A stretch of 64,000 nucleotides of DNA from an uncultured SAR86 cluster bacterium (GTDB lineage Bacteria; Pseudomonadota; Gammaproteobacteria; Magnimaribacterales; D2472), in assembly GCA_902518715.1 (NCBI GenBank), contig CABYHU010000001.1, forward strand, positions 62,001-126,000, given 5' to 3'. Position numbers and translations under genes: made by a program. Positions 7,691 to 15,955 of this stretch are shown here, piece after piece. Each line of letters starts with the position of its first letter. Within the stretch, counting starts at the first letter, position 1. The notes under the pieces were generated by a model. It was not told the origin of the DNA and searched no databases. It worked only from the letters and a program-made list of their open reading frames with translations.

Positions 7691-8443
7691 ATGAAATACT
7701 TAATGATTTTTTCATTAGCATTTTCTTTTAATATTTTTGCTCAAGAATCTGAAAATAAATATGAGCCTGTTTCTAATAAGGCTGAGTATTTTTTTGGAAC
7801 TTTTAACAAAGGCAAAGATCTTGAAGATTTAATGGATTGGTATGATGATTTTGCTGATTGGACTGATGATCAAGGCGATACTTGGGATTCAATGACAGTT
7901 GCAATTTTAAGGCCACAATACAGCAGTGACTTATCATCTCATGATTTTATGTGGGTTAATACTTGGCCAACTCCTACAGCTCAATTTGCTGCTTTAGAAA
8001 ATTGGGCAACGGATGATGATGCCATAGATCTATTTAGCGATATACCAATTACTAATACTGCTGTCGTTGATACATGGCAATGGACGGTATCAGAACCTGC
8101 TGCACTTGAAGCAGGTATGGTAATGTACGCTGCCTATTCTGAATGTTATCTTGAAGAGGGCGTCACCCTTAATAATGTCTACGATGGATATGTTGATTTT
8201 GCAAAATTTGCTAAAGAAAATGGTGATACTGTTGGAAGAAAGCTTATAGTTCCAACAACCGAAACAAATTCTGATGCAGACTTTCATAGACTAATGTACA
8301 CATCAAGCATTTCAGAGATGGGTGTAAATGCTGATAGATTTTGGGAGAAGCTAGCAGGAAGCGAAGCTGCTCAAAATATGCAAGGCTGGGAATGTAAAAA
8401 CACAACTTCATACATAGGGTATGGAATGAGAGTTCCTAACTAA
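7691..8443 (+). CDS. Exported two-module protein, second of three tandem relatives
   Basis: 250 residues, with a signal peptide MKYLMIFSLAFSFNIFAQ. Module 1 (~30-135) begins AEYFFGTFNKGKDLEDLMDW and carries HDFMWVNTWPTPTAQF. Module 2 (~140-250) begins YAAYSECYLEEGVTLNNVYD and carries ADFHRLMYTSSISEMG, then a Cys and TTSYIGYGMRVPN. The same blocks occur in the following gene (SEFFFCNFNEGKSYADL, YDYVMWGNWPSGQDQY). The end SYIGYGMRV also matches SYIGYKVF of the preceding lipoprotein. The length, repeated EFFF/DFMW strands and aromatic WxNxW motif suggest a duplicated alpha/beta-barrel domain. No catalytic motif is recognised. A strong Shine-Dalgarno suggests abundant product. Function unknown. 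Confidence 0.65.
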   Translation: MKYLMIFSLAFSFNIFAQESENKYEPVSNKAEYFFGTFNKGKDLEDLMDWYDDFADWTDDQGDTWDSMTVAILRPQYSSDLSSHDFMWVNTWPTPTAQFAALENWATDDDAIDLFSDIPITNTAVVDTWQWTVSEPAALEAGMVMYAAYSECYLEEGVTLNNVYDGYVDFAKFAKENGDTVGRKLIVPTTETNSDADFHRLMYTSSISEMGVNADRFWEKLAGSEAAQNMQGWECKNTTSYIGYGMRVPN

Positions 8444-8444
8444 T

Positions 8445-9227
8445 ATGAGAAATTTAGTTATTACATTTACAATTTTATTCAGTAGTGTAGCTGCATTTGC
8501 AGAAACATCTGATCAGTACATTCATAGATCTGAATTCTTTTTTTGCAATTTTAATGAAGGCAAAAGCTATGCTGATCTTTTGGAAGAGCAAGCTCCTTAT
8601 GAAGATTTTCTAAAAGAAAAAGGTCTACAGTATAACAGGATCAATTTATTACCAATTTGGGATAATGATGCTGAATATGACTACGTCATGTGGGGAAATT
8701 GGCCTAGCGGTCAAGATCAATACAAGGAATGGGGTGCATACATGAACGATTACCCAGAATGGGCAAGCAATAATGATGTACCGCCTCAGAATGTTGGAGA
8801 TTGTGCTAAGGGTGCTGTATCAATGAGATTTCATTCAGTCCTTAGACTTAGAATTCCTATGGAAGATAGGGATGAAAGACTTTTTACTGATTGGAGAAGG
8901 TGCAAGCTTACTGAGGATGCAAATGTTGCTGAATTAAAGGCTCTTTATGCTAAACAAGAAAAATTAGCTAAAGACTTTGGGCTGAATGGTTATGGAGTAA
9001 GTTTTTTTACACCATACCGAGGTAACCAGACTGGAGCTGATTGGGACTTTCTTATGATGACGCATTGGTATAATGCAGAAAGCAGAATGAATATGATTTC
9101 TTCTTGGGCAGAATTTTCTGATCTTCTTGAAGATTCTGGCATAAGAAAAGAGAGATCTAAGCATATTGAGTCATGTTCTGGTGCTGATACATATCAAGCT
9201 CATATGGTTTACAACACTCATAATTAG
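8445..9227 (+). CDS. Exported two-module protein, third of three tandem relatives
   Basis: 260 residues, with a signal peptide MRNLVITFTILFSSVAAFA. Module 1 (~23-130) has SEFFFCNFNEGKSYADL and YDYVMWGNWPSGQDQY. Module 2 (~145-260) has FTDWRRCKLTEDANVAEL and WDFLMMTHWYNAESRMN, ending with a Cys (HIESCSG). One Cys lies early in each module (FFFCNF, WRRCKL), again as in the lipoprotein (QYECTL, ILDCEF), so the positions are conserved across the family. The ATG lies one base after the stop of the previous gene, so the two are co-transcribed, and a strong terminator follows. Function unknown. Confidence 0.65.
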   Translation: MRNLVITFTILFSSVAAFAETSDQYIHRSEFFFCNFNEGKSYADLLEEQAPYEDFLKEKGLQYNRINLLPIWDNDAEYDYVMWGNWPSGQDQYKEWGAYMNDYPEWASNNDVPPQNVGDCAKGAVSMRFHSVLRLRIPMEDRDERLFTDWRRCKLTEDANVAELKALYAKQEKLAKDFGLNGYGVSFFTPYRGNQTGADWDFLMMTHWYNAESRMNMISSWAEFSDLLEDSGIRKERSKHIESCSGADTYQAHMVYNTHN

Positions 9228-9241
9228 AATTTACTTAATTT

Positions 9242-9268
9242 AAAAAAGGGGCTTATGCCCCTTTTTTA
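9242..9268 (+). terminator. Rho-independent terminator
   Basis: The stem AAAAAAGGGGC (9242-9252) pairs with GCCCCTTTTTT (9257-9267) around a TTAT loop and ends in a T tract. It closes the two-module protein operon just before the tRNA. Confidence 0.9.
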
Positions 9269-9271
9269 TTT

Positions 9272-9277
9272 TATAAT
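9272..9277 (+). promoter_or_regulatory. -10 box of tRNA-Gly
   Basis: TATAAT sits immediately after the terminator T tract and 10 nt before the mature tRNA 5' end. No good -35 is seen because that region is occupied by the terminator stem. Confidence 0.45.
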
Positions 9278-9287
9278 AGCTCTCTGT

Positions 9288-9363
9288 GCGGGTGTGGTGT
9301 TAACGGCTAGCACAATAGCCTTCCAAGCTATTGGTACGGGTTCGAATCCCGTCACCCGCTCCA
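9288..9363 (+). tRNA. tRNA-Gly (anticodon TCC)
   Basis: The acceptor stem GCGGGTG (9288-9294) pairs with CACCCGC (9353-9359), followed by T and an encoded CCA. The anticodon arm ATAGC-CTTCCAA-GCTAT places TCC at 9322-9324. The T arm ACGGG-TTCGAAT-CCCGT is canonical. Length is 76 nt. It reads GGA codons. Confidence 0.95.
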
Positions 9364-9371
9364 TTAAAAAC

Positions 9372-9395
9372 AAAAGCGGACCAAGGCCCGCTTTT
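9372..9395 (+). terminator. Hairpin after tRNA-Gly
   Basis: AAAAGCGG (9372-9379) pairs with CCGCTTTT (9388-9395) around an 8-nt loop. The T tract is part of the stem, so it may act as a terminator or as a 3' processing structure. Confidence 0.55.
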
Positions 9396-9396
9396 A

Positions 9397-9461
9397 GTTG
9401 ACCCCTGGGGAAAAAAATTAAGAGGAATCGGTCAACACTTATATAGACAGGTGTTTTTTTA
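9397..9461 (+). ncRNA. Candidate structured RNA with alternative hairpins, ending in a terminator
   Basis: GTTGACC (9397-9403) can pair with GGTCAAC (9430-9436). AACACTT (9434-9440) can pair with AGGTGTT (9449-9455), followed by TTTTTAATT, which is a terminator. The two stems share AAC 9434-9436 and so exclude each other. No ORF occupies this stretch and the next gene converges. It could be the 3' part of a tRNA-Gly read-through transcript or a separate small RNA. No clear promoter is visible. Confidence 0.3.
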
Positions 9462-9472
9462 ATTAGTTCAAT

Positions 9473-10207
9473 TTATAAAAAGAAAATCAAAGATAATGTG
9501 GCTATTCCCATCCCGGCACCAAATGGTAAAAGTTGTTTTTCTCTATTTGAAACTAAATAAATTAATAAAGAAATTAATGATGCACCAAGAACTATTGGTC
9601 CAATCAACTTGTAGCCCATTAAAGAGCAAAGAGCTGCTAGAAAAATAAAGTCACCACTACCAATTCCATCTTTAGATTTAAAAGTCTTAAAAATAAAATT
9701 AATTAGCCATAACGAGGTGTAACCTAAACAAAGACCTATAAACGAATCTATGACTGAGATCTTTGTATCCAGATATGCTAAACCTAACCCCAAAAGTATT
9801 ATCAAAATACTTACATTCGTTGAAAGCAAAAGAAATCTATAGTCTAGAAGGATTTGTATGATGATTAATAAGCAAATAATGTACTTTAAAACGCTAACCC
9901 AAGAGGCATCGAATTCAACAAAGAAAGCAACTGAAAAAATACCAATCAATATTTCATAAAATAAATAGGAGGACTTAATTGCAGACTTGCAATACCAGCA
10001 TTTACCTTTTAAAAATATATAGCTAAATATTGGTATCAGCATAATAGGCTTAAGAGTTTTTTTACATTGAGGACAAAAAGAGGGAGGACTAACAATTGAT
10101 ATATTTGCTGATTCTAGTTCAGATGATTGCCTATTGATAAAGCTGTAAATAAAGCTTCCAAAAATAGCCCCAATAAAGAAAAATATTAAGTAATCTATAA
10201 GAAACAA
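9473..10207 (-). CDS. gspO: Prepilin peptidase (type II secretion / type IV pilin leader peptidase)
   Basis: 244 residues, with seven or eight membrane segments. It has FFIGAIFGSFIYSFINR near the N-terminus, the cytoplasmic zinc cysteines CPQC and CWYC (~45-75), an aspartate after a membrane helix (LLDYRFLLLS) and the second catalytic motif GSGDF. It cleaves prepilin leaders before Phe or Met and N-methylates them. The substrates are probably the GspG-K pseudopilins encoded at 29.1-31.9 kb, since no pilus genes occur in the window. The only start that fits is TTG 10207, 1 nt after the stop of a tiny upstream ORF. It is the last gene of a minus-strand operon that is otherwise unrelated. Confidence 0.88.
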   Translation of the reverse strand: MFLIDYLIFFFIGAIFGSFIYSFINRQSSELESANISIVSPPSFCPQCKKTLKPIMLIPIFSYIFLKGKCWYCKSAIKSSYLFYEILIGIFSVAFFVEFDASWVSVLKYIICLLIIIQILLDYRFLLLSTNVSILIILLGLGLAYLDTKISVIDSFIGLCLGYTSLWLINFIFKTFKSKDGIGSGDFIFLAALCSLMGYKLIGPIVLGASLISLLIYLVSNREKQLLPFGAGMGIATLSLIFFL

Positions 10208-10208
10208 T

Positions 10209-10298
10209 TTACTTTCTTTTTGTAAAGAAATAACAAAAGACTAAAAAAAGTATTGTTGGTATGGCATATACAGAAATCACAATTAGTTTATCAATCAT
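10209..10298 (-). CDS. 29-residue single-pass membrane peptide
   Basis: A short frame starts with ATG at 10298, overlapping the end of the gamma-glutamyltransferase gene (ATGATTGA junction), and stops 1 nt before the prepilin peptidase start. It encodes MIDKLIVISVYAIPTILFLV and then CYFFTKRK: one hydrophobic helix with a basic C-terminal end, topologically plausible for the inner membrane. It fills the gap between two genes in operon style and may couple translation of the TTG-started peptidase gene. No family recognised; conservation would decide whether it is a real protein. Confidence 0.4.
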   Translation of the reverse strand: MIDKLIVISVYAIPTILFLVFCYFFTKRK

Positions 10299-11982
10299 TT
10301 TTAACTCCCAAAGCAAGAGAATCTGGTCTTCTTAAATCAGAAACTCCAATAAACTCACCATCATCAATCATAATTGATTGTGTGCATGTAGCTGTATCAA
10401 TAATATCAATCTTATAACCTAGATCCATTAATTCATTAATTTGGTTATAGGTTTCTTCTATATCTATATCATCAGGATACCATTGGTGGTGAACTCTCTT
10501 GCTATCTGTTGCCTCTTCTAAAGATTGCTCAAAATCAATAACATTTAAAATAATTTGCAAAACAGCAGTAATAATCCTTGAGCCGCCAGGAGAGCCAATC
10601 GCTAAAAATGGCTCATCATTATCAAAAACTATTGTTGGTGTCATAGAGCTTAAAGGTCTTTTGGCAGGCTCTATTTCATTTGCAACACCACCCAATAATC
10701 CAAATTGATTTGGAACACCAGGCTGTCCTGAAAAATCATCCATCTCATTATTCATTAGTATTCCAGTACCCTTAATCGTAACACCTGACCCAAAAGCTGA
10801 ATTTATGGTGTAGGTATTAGATATAACATTTCCGAACTTGTCAGCGATTGAGAAATGAGTCGTTTCATTAGACTCAGGATTTATATACATTCCTGGATTA
10901 ATTTTTGATGAGGGCAAGACGCCTAAATCTCTGATTGATGCAGAAATCTTTTTTGCATACTCCTTAGCTGTTATTTTAGAGATAGGCACTTCAAAAAAAT
11001 CTGGATCTCCAAGATATTCAGATCTGTCAGCGTAAGCGTATTTCATTGTTTCAGAAAGCAAAGACACATACTGGTAGCTATTATGTTCATAAGAGCCTAG
11101 ATCAAAATTTTCTAAAATATTAAGCATTTGAATAAGATGAATACCGCCAGAGGAAGGAGGGGGCATAGTAACTATTGTTTTTCCTCTGTAAGTTCCTTTA
11201 ATTGGATCTCTCCAAACAGATCTGTAATTTATAAGATCCTGTTCTGTAATTAATCCGCCATTTTCTCTCATATCAGAAGCAATTAGGGAAGCTGTTTCCC
11301 CTGAATAGAACCCATTTAGACCATCCTTCTGTATTCTTTTTAATGTTTTAGCTAGATCATTTTGAATTAATCTAGAATCTTTTAAATTAGGATAATTTCT
11401 TAAAAAGATATTTCTAGTTTCATCATAATATGACATTTTTTCAGCATAGTTATTGAGAGTTTGAGCCATATAATCTGACATAACAAAACCTCTTTCAGCT
11501 AAAATAATTGCTGGCTGTAATAGATCTGCCCATGGCAGAGAGCCAAATCTTTGATGAACACTCCAAAAACCATGTACTGTTCCTGGAACACCAATTGCGT
11601 TATATCCAAATGTTGATTTGAGAATATCAAATTCTCCATTCTCATCTAGATACATATCTCTAAAAGAGGCAGCAGGAGCCTTTTCACGATAATCAATAGC
11701 ATAGGTGTTGTTTGAATCTTCGTCATAAATGACCATAAATCCACCACCACCTATATTTCCAGCTCTAGGAAGAACAACTGCTAATACGAAGCCAACTGCT
11801 ATAGCTGCATCATAGGCATTGCCGCCTTGAGTTAATATATTTTCACCTATTTCAGTTGCTAGATAGTGCTGAGTTACAACCACTCCATCTGAAGAGATAT
11901 CTGATTGAGCATAAGAAGCAATCGATTGCGAAGGTATAAATATTAAAACAAACGTAAGAAATAAATTATTAATAATTTTCAT
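10291..11982 (-). CDS. ggt: Gamma-glutamyltransferase / glutathione hydrolase
   Basis: 563 residues, the usual size. A signal peptide (MKIINNLFLTFVLIFIPSQSI) is followed by the large subunit, with VLPRAGNIGGGGFM and DYREKAP. The autoproteolysis/nucleophile motif ETTHFSIAD (catalytic Thr ahead of HFS) precedes the small subunit, which has NNEMDDF, PLSSMTPTIV and GSPGGSRII. The enzyme splits gamma-glutamyl bonds of glutathione in the periplasm and frees amino acids. ATG 11982 overlaps the TGA of the upstream AlgH-like gene by one base, so I prefer it to the TTG one codon earlier. Translation is probably coupled. Confidence 0.93.
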   Translation of the reverse strand: MKIINNLFLTFVLIFIPSQSIASYAQSDISSDGVVVTQHYLATEIGENILTQGGNAYDAAIAVGFVLAVVLPRAGNIGGGGFMVIYDEDSNNTYAIDYREKAPAASFRDMYLDENGEFDILKSTFGYNAIGVPGTVHGFWSVHQRFGSLPWADLLQPAIILAERGFVMSDYMAQTLNNYAEKMSYYDETRNIFLRNYPNLKDSRLIQNDLAKTLKRIQKDGLNGFYSGETASLIASDMRENGGLITEQDLINYRSVWRDPIKGTYRGKTIVTMPPPSSGGIHLIQMLNILENFDLGSYEHNSYQYVSLLSETMKYAYADRSEYLGDPDFFEVPISKITAKEYAKKISASIRDLGVLPSSKINPGMYINPESNETTHFSIADKFGNVISNTYTINSAFGSGVTIKGTGILMNNEMDDFSGQPGVPNQFGLLGGVANEIEPAKRPLSSMTPTIVFDNDEPFLAIGSPGGSRIITAVLQIILNVIDFEQSLEEATDSKRVHHQWYPDDIDIEETYNQINELMDLGYKIDIIDTATCTQSIMIDDGEFIGVSDLRRPDSLALGVKND

Positions 11983-12542
11983 CAATGAACCTTTTTACTT
12001 TCACCGGAGATATTCGATAAGTCATACCCTAAATCTTCAGAAACTGCTGAAATAAGATTATGGGGAGGCTCATCAAATATTAAATCAGTATTTGCATCTA
12101 TGACATGCCAAGAATTATTCTTAATTTCAGACTCAAGTTGATTTGCAGACCAGCCACAATATCCAAGAAATAGTTTAAATTTATTTGGCCCAGCATTGGT
12201 ATTTACACTATTAATTACCTCTGGAGCACTTGTAAGAAAAAGCCTATCAGTTAAAGGACTGGTATTTACATTAGAGATTGATCTATCGTTATGCAGCATG
12301 AAAACCTTATCTAGATCTACTGGACCTCCTCGCATAAGTCTTTCAAAGCTAGTTATATGATTATTAGATTTACTACCTATTGATGATAAAAATTTTGAAA
12401 CAGTAAAATCAGTAGGCTGATTTACTATAAAGCCAAAAGCACCATTACTGTCGTGTTCGCATAAATATATCAATGTATTTGAAAAAAAGTCACCAGGTAC
12501 CTTCTCTATAAAATAAAGAAATTTATTTTTAAAGGATTTCAT
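11982..12542 (-). CDS. YqgE/AlgH family (UPF0301) protein
   Basis: 186 residues, full length for the family (PF02622). FFSNTLIYLCEHDSNGAFG and FIVNQPTD match the N-terminal signature, RGGPVDLDKVFMLH the middle, and LFLGYCGWSANQLESEI the C-terminal glycine/tryptophan signature. The family is cytoplasmic; its biochemical role is unknown despite an early association with alginate regulation. It overlaps the genes on both sides by one base (TAATG and TGATG), inside a five-gene minus-strand operon. It is often linked to ruvX/yqgF; that neighbour is absent here. Confidence 0.88.
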   Translation of the reverse strand: MKSFKNKFLYFIEKVPGDFFSNTLIYLCEHDSNGAFGFIVNQPTDFTVSKFLSSIGSKSNNHITSFERLMRGGPVDLDKVFMLHNDRSISNVNTSPLTDRLFLTSAPEVINSVNTNAGPNKFKLFLGYCGWSANQLESEIKNNSWHVIDANTDLIFDEPPHNLISAVSEDLGYDLSNISGESKKVH

Positions 12543-14170
12543 TAAGATAGCTTATCTATAGCTTCAGCTTTTGCCCATTTATAGTTTGCTTTTCCATTTG
12601 GAGCTCTTTTTACTTCATCAACGAATAGGATGTTTTTGGGAGCTTTATATCCAGAAATCTTAGTCTTTGTGAAATCAGTTAGATCCTGCTCCGAAATATC
12701 AGAGTTTTTATTCAGTGAAACAACTGCGACTACTCTCTGACCAAATTTTTCATCATCTAATCCAACAACTAGACAGTCATATACACTCTCGCTTAATTTA
12801 ATAGCTTCCTCAACCTCTTCTGGATAGACTTTTTCACCGGCAGTGTTAATGCAATTACTTCCTCTGCCTAAAAGATTAATAGTTCCATCTTCATTGATTG
12901 TTGCGTAATCACCAGGAAAGCTATATCGAACACCGTTGAATTCCTTAAAAGTTTCAGCTGACTTAACAGGGTCTTTATAATATCCCTCAGGAACTAATCC
13001 ACTCGTTCCAATTTTACCCATTACTCCAGAACCCGGTTCAACTTCCTCGCCATCATCAGAAACTATAACTGTCCCTGGATTTAATCTAAATTTAGCTGTT
13101 TCAGTTGGCATTGCTCTTGAAGTTATTGATGCACCCATGCCACCTTCTGTAGAACCCATAGTATCCATTAACATCATATCGTGATGCTCAAGAAGTGCTT
13201 TCTTAACTTCACTGCTCCACATAACTCCCGATGAAATTATTAACATAACAGAAGAAATATCATATGGTTTTCCGGCTTCTTTAGCTTTATTGAGAGACTC
13301 TAACATTGGCTTAGCAAAAGCATCACCAACAATTACAATACTAGAAATCTTGGATCTTTCGACCTCTTCCCACAACTTATCAGCATCAAAACTAAGATTC
13401 GGAACAGATACCACACACCCGCCAGTCAACATCGGCAGAAAAGCTCCTAACCACATCCCAGTTCCATGCATCAATGGACAGGCAACCAGAGATTTTGGGA
13501 GCATGTTTGCTTCTTTAATTTTTGCAACATATTCAGGTAGTTGATCTATATCATCAGGCATTTCAAAACCCATCGCTTTGAGAGTCTTTAACATACTTGT
13601 TACAAAACCACCTTGCTTATACATAACACCTTTGGGCATTCCGGTTGTACCACCTGTATACAACATATAAATTTCTTCTTCCGATCTATCTTGAGGTGGG
13701 AGCGGATCAAAATCTTTAATTATTTCATTAAAGAAGACAGCATTATCATTTAAAGGCTCCGTTCCATCATCAATTTGAATGTAAGCTTTAACTTGAGGAA
13801 GCTTATCTTTAATTAAATCAATTTGAGATGAGTAACAACCTTGAAAAAAAACTGCTTCAGTATCTGAGTTATCTAAAAGATAAACAAGTTCATCTTCTTT
13901 ATATCTATAGTTAACATTGATGGGGCAACCGCCCATTTTAAAAACACCAAACTGAGCAATAAGAAACTCATTACAGTTATGTAAATATATTCCAACTTTC
14001 GAATCCTGTTTAAGCCCTTTTTCTTGAAGGAAATTAGCAATCTTTGATGCTTGTGACTCATACTCTGACCATGAGACAATTTGTGAATCATTAATTAGTG
14101 CTGGAGAGTCACCAACAAGCTTTGCATTTGACTCCCAAATTTTTGCAAAATGTAATTTACCAGAACTCAT
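12542..14170 (-). CDS. Acyl-CoA synthetase (AMP-binding), FadD3/FadD19-like
   Basis: 542 residues. It carries the adenylate-forming P-loop LYTGGTTGMPKGVMYK, an A5-like STEGG segment, the GDYATINEDG motif, GRGSNCINTAGEKVYPEEVE and the C-terminal PNGKANYKW with the catalytic lysine. The MYTGGTTG..GVMY form and length resemble the mycobacterial/actinobacterial ligases for steroid side chains and other bulky acids more than E. coli FadD. It would activate a carboxylic acid to its CoA thioester in the cytoplasm; the substrate is unresolved. It is first in a minus-strand operon, divergent from a second ligase 77 bp away. Confidence 0.85.
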   Translation of the reverse strand: MSSGKLHFAKIWESNAKLVGDSPALINDSQIVSWSEYESQASKIANFLQEKGLKQDSKVGIYLHNCNEFLIAQFGVFKMGGCPINVNYRYKEDELVYLLDNSDTEAVFFQGCYSSQIDLIKDKLPQVKAYIQIDDGTEPLNDNAVFFNEIIKDFDPLPPQDRSEEEIYMLYTGGTTGMPKGVMYKQGGFVTSMLKTLKAMGFEMPDDIDQLPEYVAKIKEANMLPKSLVACPLMHGTGMWLGAFLPMLTGGCVVSVPNLSFDADKLWEEVERSKISSIVIVGDAFAKPMLESLNKAKEAGKPYDISSVMLIISSGVMWSSEVKKALLEHHDMMLMDTMGSTEGGMGASITSRAMPTETAKFRLNPGTVIVSDDGEEVEPGSGVMGKIGTSGLVPEGYYKDPVKSAETFKEFNGVRYSFPGDYATINEDGTINLLGRGSNCINTAGEKVYPEEVEEAIKLSESVYDCLVVGLDDEKFGQRVVAVVSLNKNSDISEQDLTDFTKTKISGYKAPKNILFVDEVKRAPNGKANYKWAKAEAIDKLS

Positions 14171-14247
14171 AACTTTTACTATTAAAACATAATATTATTT
14201 TCCACAAAAGCATAGTAGAATTTAAGATCATCTAAAGGGGATATTTT

Positions 14248-15924
14248 ATGACAGATGCATACTCAGAAGCAGTAAAGAAATACACAGAGCCTGGTCAAAT
14301 TTTTGAGTTTAAAGAAGTTACTAATGACAAGGGCATAACTTACCGAGAGTTTTGCAATCCAGCAATACCAGAAAATTTAAGAAAGTTTTTTGATTTTGGA
14401 TTACTACATCCTGATAAAGACTGGCTTGTATATGACGATGAGCGTTATGAATATAAAGAAATATTCGATAAATCAGCAAAACTCGCCAACGCATTAATTG
14501 CTGCTGGTATACAAAAAGGAGACAGGGTAGCAATTTGCATGGTCAATTCTCCTGAATACATCATTGCTATGATGGGAATTATTGGGATCGGAGCTGTAGC
14601 GGTACCTCTAAACTCATGGTGGGTTCCCAAAGAAGTAACATACGGTCTGCAAAATAGTGAAGCAAAGCTCTTAATTGCTGACGATAAAAGATTGGTGGGT
14701 TTGGATGATCTTGATTTAATAAAAGTTTCAGTGAGATCAGAAACTAATGACCATCAAGACTTCTATGATTTTATTAAAGATCAAAGTGATTCATGGCCAG
14801 AAGTAGAGATTTCTGGTGAAGACAATGCAACTATATTTTATACATCAGGTTCCACTGGAAACCCTAAAGGCGTTTTATTGACTCATAAAAGTATGATTTC
14901 AGGTTTCTTTTCATGGTTATGCATCTCTCAGATAAGAGTTGAGTTATATGGTGATGGATTAGATGTTAATAGTGACAAGCAACTATCAATTCTTCATTGT
15001 GTTCCCTTATTTCATGTGACCGGCAGCCATGTTGGTTTCTTTATGTCAATTCCCGTTGGCAGAAAGATTGTTATGATGAAAAAATGGGATGCAAAAGAAG
15101 CACTTGAGCTTCTTGAAAAAGAAAAAATAACAAATATCACAGGTGTGCCGACACAAACTTGGGAGCTTCTGAATCATCCCGATAGAGATAAATATGATCT
15201 AAGTAATCTGGAAGACTTGTCAGGAGGAGGTGCTGCAAGACCTCCAGAACATGTGAAACAACTTGATGAAGCTTTTAAAGCTAGGCCCTCTATTGGATAT
15301 GGATTAACTGAAACTAATGCAATCGGAACTATTGGTGGCGGTGATGAATATCTTCAAAATCCCTCAAGCTGCGGCAGAGTTGTTCCCCCGTTAACCGATA
15401 TAGATATTATTGATTCTAATTGGAATTCATTACCTGAAGGAGAAGTTGGAGAAATTGTTATTAAGAGCCCAGCAAATATGGCAGGCTATTGGAAAAATGA
15501 GGAAGCAACAAACGAAGTTTTAAATGATCAAGGATGGTTTAAGTCTGGTGATTTAGGATATTTTAATGGTCCATTTCTGCACATAGTTGATAGGGTCAAG
15601 GATCTTGTTATCAGAGGTGGAGAAAATATTTCTTGTATTGAGGTAGAGGCAGCAATTTATGAACATGAATCTGTATCGGAGGTTTGTGTTTTTGGAATTC
15701 CTGAAGAGCGACTTGGCGAAAAACTCTGTGCCGCGATTCATCTTAAAGACTCTAAAAGATTAGATGAAGATGAATTAAATTCTTTCTTAGCTGATAGATT
15801 GGCAAAGTTTAAGATCCCTGCATTTGTGGTTTTTGAAGATAATCCATTGCCGCGAGTTGGTTCAGGTAAATTTTCTAAAACTAAGTTACGTGAAATGTTT
15901 GTGAACTATGAAAAAGAGCTTTAA
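14248..15924 (+). CDS. Acyl-CoA synthetase / long-chain fatty-acid-CoA ligase family
   Basis: 558 residues. It carries the P-loop FYTSGSTGNPKGVLLTHKS, HCVPLFHVTG, GYGLTETNA, SGDLGYF, DRVKDLVIRGGENISCIEVE and the C-terminal LPRVGSGKFSKTKL with the conserved lysine. It activates a fatty or other carboxylic acid with ATP and CoA. It is only distantly related to the divergent ligase (different P-loop and C-terminus), so not a recent duplicate. A good Shine-Dalgarno (AAAGGGGA) precedes ATG 14248. The 77-bp gap to the divergent gene must hold both promoters; I see no clear operator in it. Confidence 0.85.
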   Translation: MTDAYSEAVKKYTEPGQIFEFKEVTNDKGITYREFCNPAIPENLRKFFDFGLLHPDKDWLVYDDERYEYKEIFDKSAKLANALIAAGIQKGDRVAICMVNSPEYIIAMMGIIGIGAVAVPLNSWWVPKEVTYGLQNSEAKLLIADDKRLVGLDDLDLIKVSVRSETNDHQDFYDFIKDQSDSWPEVEISGEDNATIFYTSGSTGNPKGVLLTHKSMISGFFSWLCISQIRVELYGDGLDVNSDKQLSILHCVPLFHVTGSHVGFFMSIPVGRKIVMMKKWDAKEALELLEKEKITNITGVPTQTWELLNHPDRDKYDLSNLEDLSGGGAARPPEHVKQLDEAFKARPSIGYGLTETNAIGTIGGGDEYLQNPSSCGRVVPPLTDIDIIDSNWNSLPEGEVGEIVIKSPANMAGYWKNEEATNEVLNDQGWFKSGDLGYFNGPFLHIVDRVKDLVIRGGENISCIEVEAAIYEHESVSEVCVFGIPEERLGEKLCAAIHLKDSKRLDEDELNSFLADRLAKFKIPAFVVFEDNPLPRVGSGKFSKTKLREMFVNYEKEL

Positions 15925-15955
15925 ATTATTTTTTTATAATGTGAAAATATAGCCT

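Noticed and set aside
15925-15955. A Pho box for autoregulation of phoBR
   Set aside because: The 31-bp gap contains a TATAAT and T-rich sequence but no 11-bp spaced TGTCA-like repeat.
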